Assembly: GCA_032988165.1 (NCBI GenBank)
Contig: JANTQF010000075.1
Coordinates: 62,001-126,000, forward strand
Length of the DNA stretch: 64,000 nucleotides
DNA from: Emmonsiellopsis sp. PD_33
Taxonomy: Eukaryota; Ascomycota; Eurotiomycetes; Onygenales; Ajellomycetaceae
Reading direction: 5' to 3'
The notes under the pieces were generated by a model. That model had not been told where the DNA came from, searched no databases, and was given only the letters and a program-made list of their open reading frames with translations. Shown here in pieces: positions 1 through 10,498 of this stretch; position 1 is the stretch's first letter, and each line of letters opens with the position of its first letter. The translations under genes and the position numbers were made by a program.

Positions 1-1340
1 AAGAGGGTTGAGTTGTCGTGGAAATATATCGAATCCATTAGTTTGGTGTTGGTCTCCAGTGCCGTGCCCTGGCAACACCAGAATGAATCGTAATCTGTAC
101 TCCAGGTGCCGCCGCCCCAGGCAGGGCCGACTCCGCGCCGTCCGCCTGGATTCAGCGGGGTGAAGTAGGTGACGTGGCCGTTGTCGTTGGACGGGTCTTG
201 TTGGCCGAGGAGGTGGTTGAGTAGGGCACGTTCATAGTAGTCGAAGTAAGTCGTTGTCTCGGGGTTCATTACCCATAGCTCCCGTGTCAGTTTGAGCATG
301 TTATATGTGTTGCATGCTTCGCATGTGTCCTCGGTGAGCTGGCTTGCAATTTCACCGGGCATTTGGAAGTGCTCCCCCTTGCTGTTCCCGCCAATGGCGT
401 ATGTGTGGTCGTTTACAACGATGTCCCAGGCGTTGTGGGCGATGTCTTGATAGCGTTCGGTACCGGTGGCTTTAAATTCGCGGGCTGCCCCTATCCATTT
501 GGGCAACTGTGTGTTCGCATGCTTACCATTTAATTGATCTTGATCGGCGGCAAGGGGGTCGAAAATAGCCGCATGGTCGAATCGTTGCGCGGTGGTCAGC
601 CATTTTTCATCACCAGTATAATGGTAAATGTCTGCCAGCACCTCGTTCATGCCGCCAAATTCCGTACCCAGCATGGCCTGCAGCTGGTCGTAGTTCAGCT
701 TGCCGGTGCGCCCATCTACCCAGCCAGCCAGCGATAGGAGGACATCGCGGGCTGTAGTGTCCCCGAGATGGCGCCACACATCTAGCAGACCGGCTAGGGT
801 TTTGTGAACGGCATAATATGGCACGTTCCCGTTGTCGAGAGTGCGGTCCTCGAGGGCGGCAAAATCGGATTCTGGAAACCCAGACAGATACCCGGCAGAG
901 AACCCAGCAGCACCATTATTCTCCTGGCACTTGGCCAATTCGCCAACAAAATAGACTGCCCGGTCTTGACAAGTGGTGTCTCCGAGCACAGCATAACAGT
1001 GTGCCCACGCTGTCAGAAAGTGGCCCTGGGAATGGGTGCGGAATGGGAAGTCTGGCGCATCCCATCCTCCGTTGGGAGTTGCGCCATTGGTCGATAGTTT
1101 GTGATTCGCGCGGAAGTTGTATAGTAACCGATCGACGTCGACTGTCTTGACATAATTCAGAGTCCGATCTTGGTTCTCTAACCATCGACCGCTGGTAAGT
1201 GCAACCTCGCTGAGGTCGAATGGATATGCGGCGACACCTATTTCGGGTTGAACTGGCGTGGCCCCTTGGCCATTGACAGGCAAAACCAATGGGATCAAGC
1301 AAGCGAGGAGCGCCGCCCGCGGAAAGGCCTTGGATAACAT
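1..1340 (-). CDS. GH127 beta-L-arabinofuranosidase-like secreted enzyme (3' end outside window)
   Basis: One open frame runs from the ATG at 1338-1340 to the window edge (about 446 codons) with no stop or intron; the C-terminal part is cut off. The first ~24 residues form a signal peptide (hydrophobic ACLIPLVLPVNG). The body matches GH127 (former DUF1680): the EACNTYNMLK motif near residue 340 carries the Glu and Cys zinc ligands, and FWCCQGTG near residue 420 carries the Cys pair that includes the nucleophile, at spacing close to bacterial HypBA1. Known family role: removal of terminal beta-L-arabinofuranose; substrate here is inferred. A TATA-like stretch (1457-1465, read on the minus strand) lies ~120 bp upstream. 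It is divergent from the DUF5695 gene across 2.35 kb. Confidence is high for family, moderate for exact specificity. Confidence 0.9.
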   Translation of the reverse strand, partial: MLSKAFPRAALLACLIPLVLPVNGQGATPVQPEIGVAAYPFDLSEVALTSGRWLENQDRTLNYVKTVDVDRLLYNFRANHKLSTNGATPNGGWDAPDFPFRTHSQGHFLTAWAHCYAVLGDTTCQDRAVYFVGELAKCQENNGAAGFSAGYLSGFPESDFAALEDRTLDNGNVPYYAVHKTLAGLLDVWRHLGDTTARDVLLSLAGWVDGRTGKLNYDQLQAMLGTEFGGMNEVLADIYHYTGDEKWLTTAQRFDHAAIFDPLAADQDQLNGKHANTQLPKWIGAAREFKATGTERYQDIAHNAWDIVVNDHTYAIGGNSKGEHFQMPGEIASQLTEDTCEACNTYNMLKLTRELWVMNPETTTYFDYYERALLNHLLGQQDPSNDNGHVTYFTPLNPGGRRGVGPAWGGGTWSTDYDSFWCCQGTALETNTKLMDSIYFHDNSTL

Positions 1341-1620
1341 GACGTAGTTAGGTTGTCGCCACGGGACAAAGCATTCCAATATCACTAAGCATTGAATCCT
1401 CCAGCGAAACGAAACTATCACCCAATGGCAAATATTGGACCTGGGGAAGGACACGAGATATAAATGTCAGAGCATCCAAATTCCGTATAAGCGCCGGGTA
1501 CATATCAAGGACTCATTTGCCGACATGATCATATCCGCAGGATGGATGGGTCAGGACGGTCGGGAAGTATGTCCTTCAGCGATAGTAACTTGAAATAATC
1601 CCACGAGTTAGAAGTTCCCA

Positions 1621-1996
1621 ATCACCAACTGTCTCCGTCCTCAAACCCGTTTTTGAGCCGACAAAACCATCAGCAAGCGGTCTGACATTCTGCTAGCACA
1701 GAATAGTTTATAGGAACGGACATATCGCCGAATCCCCTTGCTGACCCCAGGAGAATGGCCCGTCTGAACTCTGGCATATGCGGAGAAATATCCTTGCAAC
1801 TGGCTAGATGTTTGCAATCACCAACTGCCTCCATTCTCAAAGCCGTTTCTAAGCCGAAAAACCCATCAAGTGGTCCGACATTCTGCTAGGACAGAAGAGC
1901 AGTTCCGAAGAGCGGACGTATCACCGAATCCTCTTGCTGACCCCAGGAGAATCCCCGTCTGAATATTTATGCGGGGAAATATCCTTGCAACCGGCA
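1621..1996. repeat. Diverged tandem duplication, unit ~196 bp
   Basis: Copy 1 (about 1621-1804) and copy 2 (about 1817-1996) align along their length. Shared landmarks are ATCACCAACTG at the start, GACATTCTGCTAG, TTGCTGACCCCAGGAGAAT and ATATCCTTGCAAC at the end. They differ by scattered substitutions and small indels. The duplication lies in the upstream region of the GH127 gene. Confidence 0.85.
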
Positions 1997-2261
1997 AACA
2001 AAGAGATTGTCACAGGCAGGAGACATTATTTTTGCCACCAGTATTCGACTGCAGGCTCCAAGTCTTTCTCGAATACTTCAAGTTCTTGATCACCAGAATC
2101 GCTGTCATTCTCCTCGAAGAGATCGGGCGAGGTTGAAATAAGGTTGGGCAGTGTAACGTAACGGAACGTATTTAACTAACCAAGCCTCAGCTTCAGGGGC
2201 CTTGAGCTTTTCTACTCCATACTCACCACACAATAGAATATCCTGCTTGTAATTGGTAACT

Positions 2262-2421
2262 ACTAGTAGTTTACACTTATTATTACCATATTTGTGCAGA
2301 AATATTCGAGCCTTAGCTGCAGAATTCTCTGTGGAGACCCAATGAGGTGCTGAAGCATGGAGGATGCAATTAGATGAACTACTCCTACTAGTAGTAGAGT
2401 GTACTAGTAACTAGTACTAGT
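2262..2421. repeat. Cluster of five ACTAGT palindromes
   Basis: ACTAGT occurs at 2262, 2387, 2403, 2410 and 2416; the last three are almost back to back, giving a stretch with hairpin potential. No function is known. Confidence 0.6.
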
Positions 2422-3594
2422 AGTTATCATCCTCGGCTTCTGGAGGATCGAATATCTTGTGGAGAAAAATTTATTATTCAAGTCTTGTTCTCGTCCGCCC
2501 TATGCATGGTGGCAACATGTCGAGCCGATGGTTTAATTGGTAACCTGGTAGGCAAGGGCATTCTGGGATAGTAAGAACCACACCTCCACTAACCAAATCT
2601 GGGTGCTGGAACATATCTCCAGTTGTATCGACTCGAACTAAAGAAAGTATGAACTGCGCGACTGGATATCGGGATTCTGGTTTGTCTTTCAGACCGCTCA
2701 TCAAAAGCTTAGGTTCAATGAATGAGAGCTGTGATTCGTGGTCAGGATACGGAGGTCAGCTCGAATGAAGTTCAAGACGGAAAGGAGAACACATATCCGG
2801 ACCTGGAACATTCCGGAGAAACTTATAACATGAGATATTTGATCAAACTCGAAGTGTCTAAAGCCCCCTTTGTAAATGCTTCTGGATGTACTCTTAGTCA
2901 AACGTATTGGTGCTAATGTCTGGAAGCGGAAATGTCTGATAACACCCGTATGGTAGGTGTGAATAAGTTACTAGCGTGTAAAATTGGCAACTGCATCTCG
3001 CACACATCAAATCAACAACTCCTTATCCTTCTCACTTCTTCAACATGAACCTTCAATGTTGGCCATAACTCACACATATCCGGGCTGCTGCTGATATCAC
3101 GTCTAGTGATCGGGTATTTCATCAGGAATATTTTGCCTCCAATAGACAACTCCTCGGGGATGACCACAAGGATCCACGGTTTACCTTCCCGGCCTCCCCA
3201 TGGCGGGAAATTGGGCCGTTGGCCCTCACCCGGAAAGAAACCGGACCAACCAGATATAGTTGAATCACGAGCGCCCTAGGAGCCGAGTTGTCGGTCAATA
3301 TCAGTCCAAGGCAGAGCTTGATAGTCAGCGTTTTTCCGAAGACAAGAACACTACTAACCAGCCCAAGGGAAATAACAAGGGATGTCCCTAGATCTGTGGG
3401 GGGGTTGCGGTGGTGCTGGTTACGAAGTATGCAACCCTACAATGGACTATGCAGGCCCCATCTTAAAGCATCTGGTGAGCAGCCACGGCAAGCTATGTCA
3501 TTGTCTCACCCCCGCCGGACTCCGGAGGAATGGAATCCGAGGGGAAAGAGAAACCACCAAAAGGAATTGGTCCTATAGCCAGAAGTCTCGTCAC

Positions 3595-3601
3595 TATATA
3601 T
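3595..3601 (+). promoter_or_regulatory. TATA box of the DUF5695 gene
   Basis: TATATAT lies 92 bp upstream of the ATG at 3693, a normal place for a TATA element in a regulated fungal gene. Confidence 0.55.
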
Positions 3602-3692
3602 GTTTTTATTCCCGGCTGCAGCTCCAGCCTTCAAGCTCTCCGTGATTCAATGCGCGTTGCAGGACCGGATCTAATGAACACAATAGCTCAGC

Positions 3693-6532
3693 ATGACCGC
3701 CCGCTGGCTTCGAGTCGGTCTTATCCTTGCTAGCACAATACCGGCTTTGGTTTCTGGACAAGAGGACACTCTAGGCCTAAGTAATGGCTACCTGACTTTC
3801 CAGACTGCCAATTTTAACGTTCAAATTGTCAAGGATGCTCAAGTTCTCGCATCTTTACGAGCCACGGACGAATCGTTTGATTTTTTGCCCTTTGACTACA
3901 TTTCCAGACGCGCTCGCGACGGCCAGTACCACTGGGGGGACGTTACATTCCGCTATCGACTGGATGGAAGTCCGGAATGGATCAATGGCAATTCTGCTTC
4001 CGCACGGCAGCCCGTCATACCTTTGTCAACCGATGCACTCGCCGGCTCGCTAATGGGGCCGACACTTCCATCAGATATCCCCCTGAACGTGACTAGAGAA
4101 TGGCTTGATGTTTCTGGAGATCTGGGCCTTCGATTTACAATAGCAAACTCCGGCGAAATACCTGTTGAAATTGGAAGTCTCGGGTTTCCAACAGAATTCA
4201 ATAGCATATTTACCGACCGAACTGCAGAGGAAATTCAGGAAAAGTGCTCCCTAACAGATCCATATATTGGAATGCATGCGGGATATCTTCGAGTTGCTCC
4301 AGTCAAAGGCGCGGGTTCAGCCTTGGTGGTCACCCCATTTGAGGATACCCCCTTCGAAGCCTACCGAAATCTTCCCGAAACGAGCTATGAGGGAACATAC
4401 TACGGCAGCCAAACATTCGAGGGATTTTATGAATGGCAGGTTCTCACTCAGGCTTGGGCAGAGAATGAGTGGTCGGGAGTGGCGCCGTGGAATCCTCCGT
4501 CATCACGAGTACTCCAGCCAGACGAATCCATGCACTTTGGTGTCAGGTTTTCAATTTCCAAAAATGGGATTCGAGGGATTGACAGCGTAATCAGAGACAC
4601 AGAAACTCCTTACGCTGTGGGCGTCCCAGGATACATAGTCAGCACCGATCTACCAGCACGGCTTTCATTATTTTCCTCATCTCAGGTGGATACAATTACT
4701 ACAGAGCCAGTTGATGCCTTTACCATCACCGAATTGGAACCGGGATTCTATCAACTCGAACCATCTGCCAGCACTTGGGGGCGCGTAAGGGTGACAGTTC
4801 AATACGCCAACGCGAAAATTCAAACCGTCCATTACTATGTCGTCAAGTCAGCAGCAGAAGCCATTGGAGATATCGGGAATTTCCTTACTACTTCACAGTG
4901 GTTTGATGATACTTCTGACCCATTTGGACGGACGCCTTCCGTTATGTCGTACGACTACGAAACCCAAAGCATTGTAACTCAAGATGACAGGGTTTGGATT
5001 GCTGGGCTGAGTGATGAAGGCGGAGCTGGCTCGTTCCTCGCGGCTACGATAAAACAGGCTGCTAGGCCGAATGCAGATGAGATATCAAAGCTAGAAGAAT
5101 TTGCTGATTCTGTATTATGGGGAACGATTCAAGCAGAAGATTTCGGTGTCCGGAAAAGTCTCTTCTTCTACGAGCCTTCTGCAGTCCCGGAGTACGGTTA
5201 TAGTCGGGACATCGACTGGAGCGGGTGGGGCTCATGGAAGCGTGATACTGCTTACCTCACTGATCGTGCATACAACTATGTGCATGTCGCCGCAGCATAC
5301 TGGGCCTTATATCGGGTCGGAAGAGCATATCCAGATACTTTGACGCGGCACAGCTGGAATTGGTATCTTGATCAAGCATATAATACGGTAATGCGATGCA
5401 TGGAGGAAGATGCGAATGGCAACCCCACTGTTGGCTACGCTCGTGTTGGGTTGATGGGCGAAACTGTGTTTGGAGAGATCTTAACCGATTTGAAAAGAGA
5501 AGGCAACGATACCCAGGCGGATGCATTCGCAGCTAAAATGCAAACCCGTGCTTTGCAATGGGATGGCGAGGAAGTTCCTTTTGGCAGCGAGATGGCCTGG
5601 GACTCCACTGGCCAGGAGGGCGTTTATTATTGGTGCAAGTAGGTGATTTGTTCGTAAGCCTGTCGTATCTGAGTTGCTAAACCATTTTGCTTATTTAGGT
5701 ACTTCGCGTATGATGCTACAGCTACCAAAGCGATGAACACTGTTCTTGGCTTCATGCCCTCAGTGCCTCACTGGGGATGGAATGGGAACGCACGACGTTA
5801 CTGGGATAACATGTGAGCTCCGCTACCATTTCACATTCTCACCAATAGAGCAAGATCACTAACCCATTTCAAACCAGCTACGGAGGAAAACTTCGCCGCA
5901 TCGAACGCCAAATACATCATTACGGCTCCGGCCTAAATGCTCTTGTCCTCCTCTCGGCATTCCGCAGCAACCCGACTGACTCATACCTTCTCCGGGTTGG
6001 ATACGGGGGTATGAACGGTCCGCTATCCAACATTCACCAAGACGGATTCGCAGCTGCGTCTTTCCATTCGTGGCCTGACACGTTGGCCTGGGACGCCTAT
6101 AGTGGTGACTATGGCCCTAACTTTCTCGGTCTCATTCTCGGCGCAGCGACATATGTAGTCGAAGATGAGGATGTCGGGCTCGTCGCATATGGTGGGATTC
6201 TGTCGTCAGAGGGCGGCGAGAATACCATTTCTGTCCAGACCCGCGATTCTGTGAGGCGGAAGGTCTTCATTGGTCCGCTTGGTCTACTAATCCATGTCGA
6301 CGCGGGTATCATAGAGCAGTTTAGCTATGATATTGCGAGCAAAGTTGTATCCGTCGTGTTGTCGCAACTTACGGGGGTTCCGAGTGCGCAGTCTACTGTT
6401 GTGTGGGTTGAGACAACATACGGAGACACGAACTATACAGTGATCACATCGGGGCTAGAGCAGGAGCGGATGGGCTGGAAAGTCCCGCTCAACTCAACTT
6501 CTCTGGTGACTGTCCGTGTAGGGCCGTCGTGA
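3693..6532 (+). CDS. Secreted DUF5695-type protein (putative glycosidase-like)
   Basis: Exons by splice signals and frame: 3693-5638, 5699-5812, 5878-6532, giving 904 aa. Residues 1-23 are a signal peptide ending VSG. The N-terminal part (LSNGYLTFQT, FDYISRRARDGQYHWGDVTFRYR region) is the signature I associate with the fungal/bacterial DUF5695 family. The middle is rich in beta-type sequence and the C-terminal half has the Trp/Tyr-rich helical look of (alpha/alpha)6-barrel glycosidases, e.g. SGWGSWKRDTAY and PHWGWNGNARRYW. A catalytic role on a polysaccharide is inference; no characterised member is known to me. It is divergent from the GH127 gene. Both introns (60 and 65 bp) have standard ends and keep frame. 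Confidence 0.78.
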
Positions 6533-7226
6533 GTTTTTGAGATTTGCGGAATTTTGAATATATTTTTTCTGATGGACATGATGAACTGAGTGGTGCTTGT
6601 TATTTATACAGTATCTAAATTTCACATAGACCTTCTATTTAATCTGTCACCATTAGAGTGAGATATAAACATGTTATTTATTCCTCGACTGCATCTATAT
6701 CCCAAAGGTAATGTAAAACACAAGGTAGCCTGAACGAAGCAGTACGCAATTACCATCAAGAAGATAATAATAATTATATTCCCAGTTCCCAGAATACTGC
6801 GTCCATCCCATTGTGGTCTCTAAACTAAATCCACATATAGCCCAATAGTCTAGAGCCGAAGAAATATATATGACATAGGGCATGGGTGGCTTCAGATGGA
6901 TAGACCGTAAAAGCAACTTCAAGACTAAAAATCATTTTCATAGCGCGTATATAATGAATTCACATCCCTTTTCCGTCTAGAACCTTTTTGGCCGTTAGGC
7001 AATATGGTAAAACACAACGTTGACATTCTCCCCCTGCCCCCCCTCCCCCCAATCCCGCTAAAGGCGGAAACGAAAAAGGGTAAAAAATATGAAGAAAAAG
7101 AAGAAAAAGTTGTTCAGTGTAAACTACATAAAAAGTATCTCCTCCGATAAAAACCCCGAAGTGCCTCTCCACCAACCCCCAACAAATCCACCCCACCAGC
7201 CTGCTAGGCTTCATCTTGCCAATAAT
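6533..7226. other. Convergent 3' intergenic region
   Basis: This AT-rich stretch lies between the ends of the DUF5695 and cutinase genes. It contains a C-rich tract around 7033-7052. No gene is supported. Confidence 0.5.
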
Positions 7227-9045
7227 TTACTGGACCCCAACGGCCTTGGCAAGGAACGCAGCAGCCTCTGACACGTCTTTACCATAGCTAATATGAGCCA
7301 AACCATTAACACCATTCATGCAGACAGGGTCTCCCGTAGCACAGTAGGTCTTGAAGTTGGCCTTATCGAGGCCTTTCACGGGCATGGCCTTGAGTGGGTC
7401 GCCAAAAGTGACTGCGCCAGCGATTTGGCCGGCCTCGAGGTCGCCGGCGGCATTGTGGACAACCATGGCGCCCTGGGAGTAGCCTGAGAGTACGATCTTG
7501 CTGTCGGGGCATTGCGATTTGGATTTCTTGACTAGGGCGGCCATGTCTGGGCCACCTGAGGCGCCCATATTCGCATTGCCCTGGTGTGGTGTTAGAATAG
7601 AAAATTTTTGTGGGAAAGCGTTAGAGGGATAAATGGAAGGGAAGGAAGAATAAATGTACCATAGCGGAAGCGGGATAATCAACACCTTGGACGGTTAGTT
7701 TGTCACCGAGTTGTTTCTTGAGAGCTGCGGCGAGGGGAGGCCCAACGACAGTTCCCATGTTACCTAGTTCAGTGGTGCCGCGGGCGAAGATCAGAGTAAC
7801 TGGTTGGCAGCCGGCATTTTCCTCGACTCCATTTTGAGAACTGGAGCCACCGCCGACGAGGGACGACAATCCACCAAGACCTCCAAGGCCTCCAAGGAGA
7901 CCCCCTGAGCTGCCTTCCGAATCTCCGCTCGATCCACCCAGACTGCCCAGCCCGCTCAGCCCGCCAAGTCCTTCAAGCCAGCCGCTTAGTAGGTCGGATC
8001 CTCCGCTCGATCCTCCAAGTCCGCCAAGACCTTCAAGCCAGTCGCTTATTCCGCCGGATCCTCCGCTTGAGCCTCCAAGGCCACCAAGACCAGGGATGCT
8101 GAGGCCGCCGCCGATGCCGGAACTGCCACCCCCAGTGGTAGGACTTGGGGTAGGAGTTGGAGTAGGTCCATGAGTATGTTCTTGTCTGCGTTCCAGGCCA
8201 CCACTAGATCCTCCTAGGCCACCCAGCCCTGGGAATCCGCTGGGAATGGGGAAAGGGAATCCACCCTCACCGTCGCCGCCCCCAAGACCTGGAAATCCGC
8301 TGGGAATGGGGAAAGGGAATCCACCGTCGCCGCCCCCAAGACCTGGGAATCCGCTGGGAATGGGGAAAGGGAATCCACCCTCACCGTCGCCGCCCCCAAG
8401 ACCTGGGAATCCGCTGGGAATGGGGAAAGGGAATCCACCGTCGCCGCCACCAAGACCTGGGAAGCCGCTAGGAATGGGGAAAGGGAAACCACCCTCACCG
8501 TCGCCGCCCCCAAGACCTGGGAATCCGCTGGGAATGGGGAAAGGGAATCCACCGTCGCCGCCACCAAGACCTGGGAAGCCGCTAGGAATGGGAAAAGGGA
8601 AACCACCCTCGCCAGCACCACCTCCTACACCAGGAGGGCTAGGGTAGTCACCACCAGGTCCGCCGGTTGGAGCGGGAATTGGAGGGAAGCTTCCACTCGG
8701 CTCGCCTCCTGAACCGGGTCCGCCGCCGTTACCGTGGTCCCCATGTTCTCCATGTCCTCCGTGACCCGGGCCTCCGTGACCGGGACCTTCATGACCGGGG
8801 CCTCCGGGGCCGCCAGGGCCTGGACCAGGGGTTGGAGTACTGCCTGGGCTGCCATACCCTGGAGGTGTAGGGGCCGGGGTTGGAACACTGCCTGGGCCGT
8901 CATACCCCGGAAGTCCGCTGCCGGTAGGAATTGGCAGAATGGTGTAGCCAGGGTCATCCCGTTTGGCCTCATTGTTGGCTGGAACAGGTGCGCCGGCAAC
9001 GGACAAGCCGAGACCGGCAACTGCGACAAGGGACTCAAGCTTCAT
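7227..9045 (-). CDS. Cutinase-family (CE5) serine esterase with Gly/Pro repeat stalk
   Basis: Exons 7660-9045 and 7227-7580 (79-bp intron, GTACAT...CACCAG) give 579 aa. Residues 1-18 are a signal peptide; NEAKRDD and LERRQ are Kex2-like dibasic sites. Residues ~30-400 are low-complexity Gly/Pro/Ser, including seven tandem units of 18 or 20 residues (GGFPFPIPSGFPGLGGGDG type), then GLGGLGGSSGGS repeats. The cutinase domain occupies ~residues 405-579: IFARGTTELGNMG oxyanion region, GYSQG with nucleophile Ser497, GDPVC with Asp546, and LAHISY with His558, plus paired cysteines. The enzyme would hydrolyse cutin or other polyesters outside the cell. The stalk is unusual beside the usual ~220-aa cutinases and may act as a wall-associated spacer. 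A TATAAATA element lies 230 bp upstream. Confidence 0.92.
8237..8620 (-). repeat. In-frame minisatellite, alternating 60/54 bp units
   Basis: The shared CCGCTGGGAATGG-type start of each unit falls at 8237, 8297, 8351, 8411, 8465, 8525 and 8579. The spacing is therefore 60, 54, 60, 54, 60, 54 bp, a 114-bp higher-order unit. The units encode 20- and 18-residue Phe/Pro/Gly repeats in the cutinase-family protein; the long form carries an extra Glu-Gly. Confidence 0.92.
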
Positions 9046-9274
9046 ATTGGGCGGGAAAAAAGCACTATCAAAGTGCGCATAAAATGTAAAAAAAAGGGAA
9101 AGGTGTTGAACCCGTGTAAATGAATGTATGCCTTTCTCAGTCCGTCAAGGACGTCGAATGGAAGATGGTAACAAAAAAACGAGAGTAATGTAGAAAGGAT
9201 TGTCCTCAGAAGGGGATGGAAGACAATTGAGAGATAGAACAAAAAATCAAAGCCATGGAGTGGGCAGAGGGAAT

Positions 9275-9282
9275 TATTTATA
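9275..9282 (-). promoter_or_regulatory. TATA box of the cutinase gene
   Basis: On the minus strand this reads TATAAATA, a full match to the TATA consensus, 230 bp upstream of the cutinase ATG. Confidence 0.6.
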
Positions 9283-10108
9283 GACGTGGCTCGCTCAATG
9301 GAAGAGAGCCTAATCTGGATGTTGAGCATAGGAGATGATAGATGTTTCAAGTCCCTTACTCTGCTTGCTCCACTGCCACATGATAAGCCCATGCCGGCCG
9401 GATTTTCGGATACCCCCAATTACTATCCTCAGAAACAGGGGAGCAAGAATCTGCTATCGCCCCTCGGTAGTCGGAAAGAGTTCCACGTCAACGCGGGTAG
9501 GATGACAAGATCGGAGGTGGTGGGGAAACGATCAGGCAGTATATGTCAAATTCCTTAAGAAGGTCAGCTGGGAATGATGGCGGGATAATATTATCACACC
9601 ATTGGAAAACAAGCGCTCGTTTCAAAACGAGGAGGCCGGACGTGTCGATCGGCAGCCCCAAGAGACCCCAGGACACATTCGGCATATACGGGGTCGGCGA
9701 AACAAGCAACCTCCTCACCCCCTTAAAGGTGGGCGGAACGCCGATCAATCATGCCCAAACGGCCCCGCATGAACTCGGTAGATGCTGAAACACACATACT
9801 GCCTCCGACTTGATCATCCACATCAATCTGAATCTCGCGATGATGATCGTTAGCAGTGACGAAACTTGAGCAGATCAAACAAAACAGCCCATTCCCATGG
9901 CATAAGAACTATCTATATGCCGGCTTACAGGGATGAAAGATCCCCTTGCATGGTCCCAAGCGCCGAGGCACATTGGCTCCTTTTTTGATGCACTCTGTGA
10001 CCCGCAGTGGGAAAGGCGCTTGGGCCCCAAGCCTAGGAACGCGAGGAGGATCTTGAGTTTCGCAAACATAGAAGAAAATAATGGTGAGCGATGGGGCATC
10101 TGCGCCTG

Positions 10109-10498
10109 CTAACACCGTTCTTTCAGGAACTTGAGGAGGCCATATGGTACAACGGTCTTGTACCGCCTCCATCCAGGCAGGGTCACATTCCACCACCCAT
10201 TCTCTAGCTGGAGGCCATAGTCGTAGAAGCCGCACTTTCCTCCATCATCATCAATGATAGAGCAGATGGAAGTTTCTAGACCAGCAAGGTCCTCCTTGGT
10301 TGATCGTTTCAAGCTATTATGCGAATCCCCAGCCCCGCTCTTGTGTTCGGCATCTTCGATGATTCGAACCCATGCAGCTGGTTTTTCCCTCGGTAGCGCG
10401 AGTCTGGGGACGCTCTGGATGGCTGGACCTGGGGTACTTCGTTTTATCGATGGTGAAACAGCGCTTGCAGAAGAAGCGATAGACCGCTTTAAAGACTA
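10109..10498 (-). pseudogene. Unidentified coding-like stretch, possibly a decayed gene or last exon
   Basis: A minus-strand frame of about 130 codons is open from just after a TAG near 10499 to a stop at 10109. Its composition looks coding (for example AAWVRIIEDAEHKSGAG and GWWNVTLPGWRRYKTVV), and it ends KFLKERC. Upstream a second plausible frame continues only with a +1 shift at about 10495-10505. I recognise no family. It may be a gene remnant or a terminal exon whose other exons I could not find. Confidence 0.3.

Larger units (their letters stand above)
1341..3692. other. 2.35 kb divergent intergenic region
   Basis: This stretch separates the GH127 and DUF5695 start codons and must hold both promoters. 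It contains a diverged tandem duplication (1621-1996) and a cluster of ACTAGT hexamers (2262-2421). Short open frames at 2474-2916 have no recognisable domain and are not called as genes. Confidence 0.6.

Noticed and set aside
8246..8647. 133-aa plus-strand frame rich in Pro/Gly opposite the cutinase gene
   Set aside because: It is the antisense shadow of the in-frame minisatellite and has no start context or domain.
10340..10390. GATTCGAACCC-like string suggesting a tRNA T-loop on the minus strand
   Set aside because: The bases on either side cannot form the 5-bp T-stem and no acceptor or anticodon arms line up.
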